From Thunnus maccoyii (lineage: Eukaryota; Chordata; Actinopteri; Scombriformes; Scombridae), in assembly GCF_910596095.1 (NCBI RefSeq), contig NC_056539.1, forward strand, positions 13,464,501 through 13,528,500: a stretch of DNA of 64,000 nucleotides, written 5' to 3'. Shown piece after piece: positions 54,701 through 64,000 of this stretch. Numbering within the stretch: position 1 is the first letter of the stretch; each line of letters begins with the position of its first letter. A model generated the notes under the pieces. The model was given only the letters and a program-made list of their open reading frames with translations. It searched no databases and had not been told where the DNA came from. A program made the position numbers and the translations under genes.

Positions 54701-57700
54701 TGTATGCATACTGCAGCATCATTTTAAATACTATATATTGTGGTGTTTTAATTTTGGGTTGAGTTCTATGAAATAAACTTATAAAGTGCTTTTCAACTTA
54801 AGCAAGGAATGTGCACACATACACAAACAACACTCCATCTGCTCTATTCTCATTTTTTCTTTGCTAGATTTTGTCATAATTTGCTGCAAAAGTGTAACAC
54901 TATAACCCTCATTTCCAAGCAGGGATCATTAAAGGTACATTTTTTCAATTAATTCATGATAAATGACACAACAGGTGTGTGATAAATCCATATTACAAAT
55001 CTTCACAGAAGCACCTTGACATTTTTCCAGCATATCACGGTTGATATCTTTCAAAAAACAGCTCATGTTTGCAGACTTGATAAATGGGATTTCCCAAAGA
55101 TTAAGACCAGGATTACCAGCTCCATTTATTCTGGCATCAAGGTCTGTGGCTTTTTATGTTTCAAAGAAAACATTCAGCTAATCCCACTACTTCACTTAAA
55201 ACACTCTCGTCTGTATACAGAGCAAACAGCGGCACAGAGCGGCTTCAAACTAAAGTCAGTGTAAACACGTTACTATCAGCAAGCACAGATCATTACTTCC
55301 ATTACAGACAGACATTCATTATGTGTTGGATTTAGACACCACCTGACTGTGACTGGCTTTATGTGATTAAAATACATCTTTATTTACTGTCCAATTCAAT
55401 GAAGTCTTGATACTTAGTTCATTTTACTAAAGAGTACACTACAATTAAAATCAAATCAAAATATGTTTTTAATCTTATAAAACACAGGTCTGATTGACCA
55501 GTTTATACTGATTGGCTTTTTAAAGGCTACTTAACTAAAGGTTAGAGTCATTTTTTAACTGTGACATGGCATTTAAAAACCTTTACCTGATGGAGAGGCT
55601 ATAATTAAAGGCCAACATTTTAAACAAGGGACAAAGAAAGTGGATCAAAACTTTGAAAAGTTTGGCTGGAACTTCTGATTAGTGGTTGATCTTGCTCTTG
55701 AGGGACCACAGGTGACACAACATATTTAATGGTAACATGCACCAAGACTAGCATTATGACTCACAGACTCAGAGGATTCGGAGTGCTCCCCCTCTGGCCC
55801 AGAGTGCTGTTTTCGGACACCCCTTGCACCCGTGGGTGGGCGAGGAGACAGGATGCGGATGATTTCTTCTTCATACCTTTTAGAGCGCTCCACCTTCGAA
55901 AAAAAGAGCACTCGTTGCTTTATATGAAGAGTTTTGTTCCCCATTGAGATATATTAACACAAAATAATTTATGCTACTAAAATTGATAATAGCAAATCCT
56001 TGACGACTAAAACAGACCTCCTCGTTATCCTTCAAGATACTTAAGATTATTCATAAACTGTCCAACAATCACTTGGAAATGAACTCTTTCTAACAGACTG
56101 ACGTCATGAACAGTATTTTGTTTCATATCATTCAAGAGTCATCAGTTTAGAAAACAGTTCGGTATTTAAATGTAAATGACGTACCTTGATCTTATGCACT
56201 CTTTCCCTCCTTGCAAACTCCTCCAGTTTTCTTTTGATCTCTATTTGATGGAGACGCTGTAAGAGAGGGGCAAAGAGCAAATTAGCATAATTTACTATGC
56301 GAGGAGAAGCAGAGATGAGCTGACAGGGTTTTAACTGTTTTTGTCTCTGGTACACTGTGTTCCTCCCACCTCCATCTCCAGCACCTTGTGGAAAATGGCC
56401 TGGGCCAGGCATTCTCTAACGTGTCTCTGGTGGGCTCTCTGGATCAGCTTGTGTCTGTACTCCTTGTCTGGAACAATACGCCCACTCCTGGTGATCTAAT
56501 AGCAACAACAGTCTGAGCAGCATTCAATCAATATGGGTGTTTTTACACAGAGATAACGCTGACTGACTTAATTGGTTGATTTTTTTTTCAATTGATCATT
56601 TAATGTGTTAAAAATTGTGACAAATATTTATCACATTTTCCCCGAGCCCAACGTGACATTTTTCAAATTGCTTGTTTTGTCTAAACAACAGTGCACAACA
56701 ACAAAAGTTTCAACTTACAATAACTGGATCTGGCTTCTCAAATCTGAGCATCTGATGCTTTTTTGTTTTCTGTTTGGTATTTTTTTCTTAAGCTGGCAAA
56801 ATTCTATATTTGTCTTATTGTCAACAAATTACATGAAAAGACCAAAACCAACAAGTTTGTCAAGTATCAGATTTGCAAATTTGTTACTCTCAGTGGTGGG
56901 ATGGATGAAATTTGTAGTTGTCGTCATCATCATTATCTTCATCATCCTCATCAGGGCCATGGCCAGGATTTTATAAATGCTGAGGTATAAATCTATGTCT
57001 GCCAAGCACCAACTTAACTTCCTGAAGATTTTTTCAGATTTTTTTCATCCATTTAAGTATTGGAACTATATTTTCTGTACATGCTGTTAGAGCTGCAAGG
57101 ATTAGTCAATTAATCAATTAGTCGATCAATAGAAAAATAATCTACAACTATTGATAATTTAATAGTTGTTTTAGTCATTTTCTAAGCAAAAATGCCCAAA
57201 ATCTGCCTCTTTTCTTTGTACATGTACAGTAAACTGAATATTTTTGGATTTCAGACTGTTGGTCAGACAAACTAAGACATCGGAAGACATCACCTTAATA
57301 TTATATATTATATTATTATATTATATTATGTAGACAAAACCATTAATCGAGAAAATAATCAGCAGATCAATCAATAATGAAAATAATCATTAATGCAGAA
57401 CTAAATGCTGTCTCCCTGAATCTGTTTCACATCTTTCACACTGCCAGGGAGAAACACCAAATCCCTTTAATTTAATTTGCTTCAATATTCTTTTTTTTTT
57501 TTAAAAAAAAAAAACCTATTCAGTCTAAATAAATATAAAAATCTCCCTTTAAAATCTACAGTATGTCATTTGTGTGTAACTGCAGACTGTAAATTCCTCC
57601 ATCCAGAACACACAACACTGAGGACATGACCTCGGTGTACTCAGTTGTAGCTACAGCTCTCATCATCACCGTCATCGTGTTGACGTACCAGTCCTGCTCT

Positions 57701-59587
57701 CTGCAGGTGTCTCCTGATCCGAGTGTTGCTGAAGTATCCAGCGAGATGTTTGTCTGTGAGACTGTTGTAGGCTGAAATAAGTCTACAGAAACAAGAGCAG
57801 TCAGAGCACAAAGAAACACTGAATTTGCCCGAATGTCATCGCTTTATGAAGCAGATCAGGATTTGAAACTTTGTCCGCCACTAGAGTCTCATTCTTAATC
57901 AGTCTGTTTACTGGGACACTACACCGTGTTTGTTAGTCTTGACCTCATTAACGAGACATTAGGTCTTCCACAGCTCAGCCTCTTTTTCTTCCAACACAGA
58001 TTTGATTTCCTCCAGCATTTGTGTACGAGACAAGAGGATCTTACAACTATAGGGTCTGTTACCGGTGTCTGATTACACGCAGGAATTAGAGGGGACGGCA
58101 CACTTAACCCTGTCTGCCTCCTCTCTGTGCACCTGGCATTGTTGTCTCTGGAGCTCAGTTTTCTCTTTGGACTGTTGTCACTCATGCTCATGTGTATGGT
58201 GGTTAAACTATTGTTGGTCATTTTTGGAGTGACTTTCTCTGAGCTAGTGCTGCTTTGAGGGAGCATGTGACTCAGAAATATATCATGTTAACGTGTGAAA
58301 GCGGCTAACACAAACAGACTGACACTATTTTTGTGTGTCTGCGTCTGGTTCTTGTCATGTGGGTCGTTTGTGTTGACGGTGCGGTTCTTTGTTTTATACT
58401 TATTCTATATGAAACTACTCAAGTACTGTTCTAGAGTACAGTTTTAAGGTACTTGTACTTTACTTACTTATTCAAATTGTACTTATTATACTTCTATTAA
58501 CTCCACTACATTAGTTACTTTTTATATTAAGACTTTACATAAAAACAAACTATTAGCTTAAAGAAAAGAAGACCTTGTTAAAGATTAAATCAACCTTTTC
58601 GACTTGTGTCTACTTGGGGCCTCTGTGTCACATTTCAGATGAAGTTGTTTGCAGTTCCACCAAAGAGACATTTCCACTCTAAACTTCTCAGATAATGTCA
58701 TTTAAAGGATTGTTTGAGGCCCCAAGAGGTCGTATTTATATTCACATTGAAACCAAAAAATAGAGAAAATATGAATACAAATGCATGTAGCAGAACAAAT
58801 TGTTTCCTTTTTCCTACCTTAATAATCATCTCACAGGCCCTCTGATTTGTCTTGTGACCTTTTTAACGGGGCATGACCCCCCGGTTGGGAACCACTGTAG
58901 TAAACTACCAGTAAACTGTATATAAAGTAGTTGCAGACAGGCTAATACGTAGCTAAGTAGTAAATCAGCTCCACCTCGAGCAGCTGTTTGTGATATTAGA
59001 GAACATTTTTACATCATTGTTCTCACTTTCATTGAAAAACATATTAAAATGATTATAGTGTGATTTTTGTGCTGATCTGTACCAAACAAAGATATTTTCT
59101 TAAATCAGTAGAACATGATGTGTAGGCCTGGACATCTCTGCTGCACAATATTTAATTTAAAATGCTATTTTGACAAACATTTTGCCTCCTGCGATTTGCA
59201 AATTGCAGTAGGCCATATTACATACAGGAGCAGAAAGTATTTTACCTTTAATATATTAGTACATTTTGCTGATAATTCATCTGTGCTTTTTACTTTGACT
59301 TGTAATACTTTTACTCAAGTAAAGAATCTTGTACTTCTTGTACTTAATTAAGTACCATTTGAGTATGCAAAAGTTGTTAATTCCTTCATAGTAACTAGAT
59401 TGTGAGACATTGTACTACAACAATATATTTGTATTATGCTAATAAATTCATCTCAGGGTTTCTCAAGTGACTAAAAACTTGATAAAATAGCTTTTTTTCC
59501 ACATAAAATCATACCCTGGATCTCATTTCCCTCCACTCTTGGATATAAAAAATGAAATTGCACCTACCCTGGGCTGAGGTGACTCAT
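45708..59587 (-). CDS. erich3: Glutamate-rich protein 3, 14 exons, about 1,859 aa
   Basis: Cilia-associated protein, human ERICH3/C1orf173. Exons, 5' to 3': 59587-59568, 57782-57689, 56495-56370, 56256-56185, 55893-55765, 54039-53881, 53694-53485, 52894-52714, 52489-52303, 51784-51552, 51419-51273, 51037-50666, 49465-49331, 49222-45708. The frame closes at 5,580 nt. The N-terminus MSHLSPGLISAYNSLTDKHL aligns with human MSHSHPAG...AYNSLMDKHL; this needs the acceptor before 57782, because the one before 57772 breaks the frame. Residues 20-105 are helical and basic (CLAQAIFHKVLEME). The DUF4590-type domain spans about 280-400 (QQHCGGENLCVYKGKL, HRGFPFSLTFFLNG, RKGSRLGG). After KCIIAMGLDKK the protein is almost all Glu/Asp/Lys/Ser/Thr, including one 1,171-codon last exon, without hydrophobic segments. 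The exon 7 donor (GTCTTT at 53484) is weak, so that boundary is less sure. Confidence 0.92.
52989..53004. repeat. Short (AT)n tract
   Basis: Eight AT units in the erich3 intron between the exons ending at 53485 and starting at 52894. Confidence 0.8.
57088..57403. mobile_element. hAT-type MITE (family B) in erich3 intron 2
   Basis: Left end TAGAGCTGCAAGGATTAGTC; right end degraded (ATTAATGCAGAACTA). Flanking octamers CATGCTGT and AATGCTGT agree at 7 of 8 bases, consistent with an aged 8-bp target-site duplication. The interior holds the family's GACTGTTGGTCAGACAAAC and AAAATGCCCAAAATCTGCC blocks. Confidence 0.75.
57919..58266 (-). pseudogene. Unidentified coding-like fragment with a frame change, in erich3 intron 1
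   Basis: I do not recognise this. A minus-strand frame begins MLPQSSTSSEKVTPKMTNN and runs through a basic, Ser-rich stretch (SPKRKLSSRDNNARCTERRQ). After about 58070 it turns implausible, while the +1-shifted frame reads KILLSRTQMLEEIKSVLEEK and then stops at TAA (near 57963). That second half has heptad-like Leu/Ile spacing. Either a frameshifted relic, an unrecognised small exon pair, or chance. No poly(A) signal or neighbouring exon supports a working gene. Confidence 0.25.
58413..59360. repeat. Composite repeat: family-C MITE remnants interrupted by a family-A end
   Basis: 58413-58560 and 59230-59356 resemble interior parts of the CAGTGGTGGAA-ended fish MITE (ACTCAAGTACTGT, AAGGTACTTGTACTTTACTT, TTTTACTCAAGTAAAG). 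Between them a solo family-A right end (GGTTGGGAACCACTG) occupies 58883-58897. No complete inverted termini were found. Confidence 0.5.
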
Positions 59588-59749
59588 GATTTTCAGCTCC
59601 CCCCTGTGTTTCAGGCTCGGTCCTCGCTGGAAGACGACTTTAGGTCACTGTGAGAGCAAATTAACCCGCAGAGTTGTCCTAAAGTGGGGAAGTGAATTTT
59701 GCAGCTGAGCCGGATTGAGGTTGCACTCCTCCAGGAGCGGAACTGATGA

Positions 59750-59785
59750 CAGTCGCTGGTTGCCATGGGAGATCACGTGACAACG
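59750..59785 (-). promoter_or_regulatory. erich3: X-box-like half site and E-box upstream of erich3
   Basis: About 170-190 bp upstream of the erich3 ATG, GTTGCCATGGGAGAT contains an intact RFX half site (GTTGCC) with a poorly matching second half, and CACGTG (E-box) follows about 10 bp later. RFX factors drive ciliary genes through such X-boxes near the start of transcription. The match is imperfect, so binding is only suggested. Confidence 0.35.
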
Positions 59786-59955
59786 CTGCCAAGGAGGCTG
59801 GTTTCCACTTACACAGAGAGTCCCACTAACATCTGAACCAGGCACACATGGACACACACACACAAATACACTCTAAAACTACTTGTTTTATAACATCTAG
59901 TACTAATTTTATCAGTTCTGTCTCCGTTTATTTCATTTTATTCATTTCTAACCTG

Positions 59956-60275
59956 CAGTGGTGGAAAAAGTGTTGAGATCTTAAAAGTAGGATAGAAATG
60001 AAACGATCTGAAAATATTCCATTAAAAGTAAAAGTCATGAATTAAAATCTTATTTCAGTAAAAGTACACAAATATTAGCCAAAATGTACTTTAAGTATCA
60101 AAAGTAGTAGTTTTTTTTAAAAATATAAAATGATAATTGTAGTAGTTGCAATAATGTCTGAGCAGCATTTTACTGTTGAACTACTTTATAAAACCTATAT
60201 AAAATCTGATCATATTTGTATGTAAAATCTTAGTACGTGACATGAGTAAAGGCATTTAGCTAATTCCCACCACTG
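59956..60275. mobile_element. hAT-type MITE (family C)
   Basis: Ends are CAGTGGTGGAA and TTCCCACCACTG, inverted repeats. Flanking octamers CTAACCTG (59948-59955) and CTAACCTC (60276-60283) match at 7 of 8 positions, fitting an 8-bp duplication. At 320 bp it has no ORF. Confidence 0.8.
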
Positions 60276-60917
60276 CTAACCTCATACTACCAAGTCAACT
60301 TGTCTAGATTCACTGTTGATCAATTAAATTTTTTTATTGATGACTTATAACTGTTTACAGGCTAAGTGATACAAACTAATAAACTGTAAATAAAATGTAA
60401 AGATATCATCCAGACATTGTATAAAGACATATAAAATAGGCAATTCTACTTTTCCACAAAGATGTTCAATCACCAATAAGTGTATGTGCACTGAAGGTTA
60501 CAGGTGTTCACATCACACAAGTTGCATATTGGACCACAACTGACTTTCAGACTAGATGTGATGTCACTAATCATGCTCATACGTAGGTTTACGTCTTAAT
60601 CTCAGATTTCAGGTGATCACAGAGACACTTCCTACCTTCAGCAGATGATCATGTAAACAGTCTTCTGGGTTCAAACTACATCATTCTGAACAGTGAACAT
60701 CCAACTGAAGCAAAACACTTTTTTGAGTGGAGGCGGACTTTAACTTTATCTCCATAATGATATAAATATATTGTGACATTAAACATGAATTATTAGTCAC
60801 TACCTGAGACATTGTGAGCAAAAAGCACGATGAAAACAGGCAGAATAGTGACTACTGTAATATCCCTGGAGATCTGTAATGGCCTCGCACAGGACTGCTG
60901 ACTAATGCAACAGATAT

Positions 60918-60918
<1 letters not shown>

Positions 60919-60966
<48 letters not shown>

Positions 60967-60986
60967 ATGTGTGTGTGTATGTGTGT
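60919..60986. repeat. (GT)n microsatellite, interrupted
   Basis: About 34 dinucleotide units with single TT, CA and TA interruptions. Confidence 0.95.
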
Positions 60987-63300
60987 ACCTCTGGTGTGGG
61001 AGTACTCATAGTAATGTTGGTAATATCTATTGCCACCATATGGTATCCATCGGCTTAAATATAAAACTGTTTGATCTTGAAACAACTAATCTACCAAAGA
61101 GAAGATGCATTTTTAAAAATATACAATATTTTTTTTTTGCTTTCACTGACTGGCAGCAAATCACTGCTCAGCTGATTTTGAATGTTAAAAAATATGTGAA
61201 CCATACTGTAGATCATGCAGCACAATCTAAACATCACTTAATCTGTAGTAAATCCCACAGTTGAAACCTCAGATATACTGTGTTCACAGGATGAACTGTG
61301 CAGGCTGCAGGTCCTCTGTGGCCCTCTGGTGGAAATGTTAAACAAATACTTTTTCCATGACACTCATTAATTTATAGCATAATATCTTTTATAATAATGT
61401 CACCTACACATAGCACCTCTCATAAAAAACTAATGACGGCCACACTTACAAACACTACACAGTAGTAAATTGTATATTTGGTCAAACATTTATCTACAAA
61501 TCAGTGTGGTGACTTTTCGTACTGCTGTCTTCCAGTATCTCACTGCCTTTGGTGCAGTTCTGAATTATCACACAATATTTATTAGATATCATTTGAATTT
61601 TGGTGCCCAAACTTTGCTTATTTTCACAACCAACAGCAGTCGATACCAGAGTTGACCAGTAAGGGGAGCCATGTTTCTCTCTCAAGACGCTACAAGGAGT
61701 CTCTTCAGTCTTTGTAGCCTACTGGAGGCACACTGGGTGTGAAGTGTTTGTCTCTGCTCTTGCCTTTTGGTGGCCAACTGTCTTCTTTCAATTATCAAAC
61801 AAGAGATGCAATCATCATTTTGAAATGGTCATGTAATAATATGAAAATGTGTGCAGGAAGATAAAAAGCAAAACAAAGCAGAAGTTTATAGCATGCAACA
61901 TCAAACCACATTTCAAACTCCTATCAGTCCATGTCATCTACACTGTGTATGGTGTGTGTGCGCGCGCACGTGTGTGTGTGTGTGTGTACAATATGTGCAT
62001 ATGTGTACATGTCAATCTGAAATGCAGAGGTATTACAGGAATGTATTCCTCATCAAGTTGTGCCAATTAGCATCTTCAAACATCCTCTGATACATTAAAA
62101 TGATCAGATGCTTATTTTACAAAAAGACTAGAAACAAAGAACAAAAGTTTTCCTTGAACAATGTGAGTCAACATGCAGTGACGTATAGAGCACATAAATG
62201 TTGAGATACGTCTCTAGAAAAAAACCCTGTATCTGAGATGAACTTGTCAATCAACACTAATGTTGACTGTGACTCATCACCTTACAGTACTTAAAGTACA
62301 GTGAACGGCATGTAAACAGCAATACAGCTGACTGCTATGCTAATGATAATAATAATAAGAGAGAAGTAAATCTGTTAACACTCCCCTGCTTCAAGGTTAC
62401 AACCAGGCGCCACAAAGATAATTGAAAGTAAAGAAGAACATATACACAAATGAAGTGATAACACGTGTCTCTGTGTGTATTTGAATCAATCTGTGTGTGT
62501 TTGTTTAGTCACAGACGTTTTAGTCACATAAGATATTTATTCATGTTGAGAACCTTAGAAATCACTGCTCAAATGCTCATTAAAGTCTTTTCGGACATGA
62601 GCTTAACAATTGTCTTACTCTTATAAAGTAAAATAGTCAAAGAACAAAATAACACACACTGCAAAAAGTTATCGAAATTTCATCTAACAAAGATCAAACA
62701 AAACTATTCTGGATCAAACAAAAAGGAAATATTTCTTAACAGCTACTGATGCTGCTGCTTCTGTTATTATTGTGGCATCAGTGTTAGTAAGTGCTGCCAA
62801 AACCAAGACACACATGCATGTAGTGTGTGCAAATTCCAAATATGTGTTTTCAAGCTCTTGTGAAATGTCCTGAGATATTTTAAAATCTCAAAAAATGTTT
62901 ATTTTTATCTCAAAAAGAAACTGAAAAAGCTATTGATTATAAGAGAATATACCTTCACATGTACAGATGTGAGCTGCAGCAGGTTTCTGTCTCACACTAA
63001 GCGGCCGACATGAACTAAGATGAACAACCAGGTAGATCAGACAGAGAGATACCTGTTTAAACATTCACTACCAGTCAGGCTGGTGGAATTGAGATGGATC
63101 TGCCTTCAATACTCACAATAAACACAGTAATCAAGGCAGACATTTCACCAGCACTAAATGCCTAATACAACGTTAAGTCTTAAAATAACAATTAGCGTGG
63201 AAATAGAAGAGGGGTGATTATAAATTCCATTCAGGAAAGGGCCTTGGCTGTAAGCTGGGAGGTGGCAGGGAGATCTCGGGGAGTCATGCGGTTCGGTGAT

Positions 63301-63322
63301 GGGGGGGGGGGGGGGGGGGGGG
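63301..63322. repeat. G22 homopolymer
   Basis: Twenty-two consecutive G. Such a run is able to form stacked G-tetrads and is also a frequent site of sequencing length error. Confidence 0.95.
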
Positions 63323-64000
63323 CAGCAGTTTTTGCAATCAGCGTTAAATAGAGCAGTTTTGTGCCTGTGTGATTGTCAAGTGGGCCATTACTCCTTGATA
63401 AGAGCACTTTTTCCTTATGTCGCTCTGATTGGGCTGAGCATGCTGCTCCCTCTCGCATGCTGTCCCAATGCAATCAGGCCCCTCTTTCACTGCACTGCCA
63501 TTTTCACTGCTGTGATTTCCACCCAATCCCCCTATCGGCCCCCCGGCAAACGCAACCCCCCACCCCCTTCAACCCTTCCTCTAGCAGCCCTCCCCTTCAG
63601 ATTCAATGAGTACCCGTTTACAGCAAGGAGAAAAGGTCATGCCAAACTCGTTGTGTCAATTGTAAACCACCCCAATTCGGACTGATTTCAATGAAATAAA
63701 TGAGTAGTTGCAGCCCCAAAGAAAGCAAAGGTCTATGTGGAAGTAGCAAATTAGGAGATTTTCTCGGAGGCTCGCAAGGGCCAAATGCTCATTGCTGCTC
63801 TTAGCGAGAGTCTCCCACATTCCTTGTTCTTACTGTATTTGGGTATCCTGTGCATCTTCTCAAATGAAACCTTTACAGTATAAAATGTGCCACAATTTTG
63901 CATCATATAAATGATGAAAAATCTCTCGTGGAATATTTTGATTCTGGTCAAAGAACCAAAGAAATTTACTACTGCTGAGTTTCAATATTTTCAGTATCCA

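Larger units (their letters stand above)
60276..64000. other. Spacer upstream of erich3
   Basis: No exon recognised. Contains the GT microsatellite at 60919-60986, a shorter GT/GC tract at about 61950-61987, a G22 run at 63301-63322, and two GC-balanced blocks (about 63235-63660 and 63690-63840) that look unlike the AT-rich surroundings and may be conserved non-coding DNA. Confidence 0.5.

Noticed and set aside
57689-57771. erich3 exon 2 starting at 57771
   Set aside because: The acceptor looks fine, but joining it to exon 1 (ending 59568) breaks the frame; the acceptor before 57782 restores it and gives the expected GLxxAYNSL sequence.

Overview
This is vertebrate nuclear DNA, almost certainly from a teleost fish. 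The genes are split by GT-AG introns, intergenic DNA is AT-rich, and there are many (CA)n/(TC)n microsatellites and small hAT-type MITEs. Five recognisable protein-coding genes account for nearly all of the coding signal. I built each gene by joining exons by hand at splice sites, and in all five the reading frame closes from ATG to stop. Gene names rest on recalled human family sequences, not on a database search.

Layout. 1-14345: ssbp3 on the minus strand (18 coding exons, 383 aa, LisH-domain transcription cofactor), with its 3' UTR at the left edge, a 6.3 kb intron holding a dead LINE and candidate conserved non-coding DNA, and a CpG-rich promoter near 14.1-14.35 kb. 14346-17730: spacer with an orphan 63-codon ORF, a 45-bp perfect inverted repeat carrying NF-Y (CCAAT) boxes, and a long TC/CA microsatellite. 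17731-23833: acot11 on the plus strand (two hotdog thioesterase domains plus a START domain, 590 aa). 25-27.9 kb: repeat-rich spacer with nested MITEs. 27962-30981: fpgt, plus strand (fucose-1-phosphate guanylyltransferase, 579 aa, 4 exons). 32261-44346: tnni3k, plus strand (ankyrin-repeat cardiac kinase, 25 exons, 835 aa). 45708-59587: erich3, minus strand (cilia-associated glutamate-rich protein, 14 exons, about 1,859 aa, with a 3.5 kb terminal acidic exon). 59.6-64 kb: spacer upstream of erich3 with MITE pieces, microsatellites and a possible conserved non-coding block.

Context. fpgt-tnni3k-erich3 and ssbp3-acot11 are each neighbours in human, but in two different 1p segments (1p31.1 and 1p32.3). 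Here they are fused into one block, so the acot11/fpgt junction is a rearrangement boundary. The genes do not form a pathway: they cover transcription cofactor assembly, fatty acyl-CoA hydrolysis, L-fucose salvage, cardiac signalling and ciliary function. fpgt and tnni3k are 1.3 kb apart without an obvious strong poly(A) signal between them, and tnni3k and erich3 converge with apparently overlapping 3' ends.

I see no undescribed multi-gene system, CRISPR array, operon or virus. The most interesting items are regulatory or structural: the NF-Y inverted repeat, the cardiac-type promoter motifs at tnni3k, the X-box/E-box-like sequence at erich3, a hotdog active-site substitution in acot11, and two unidentified small coding-like fragments.
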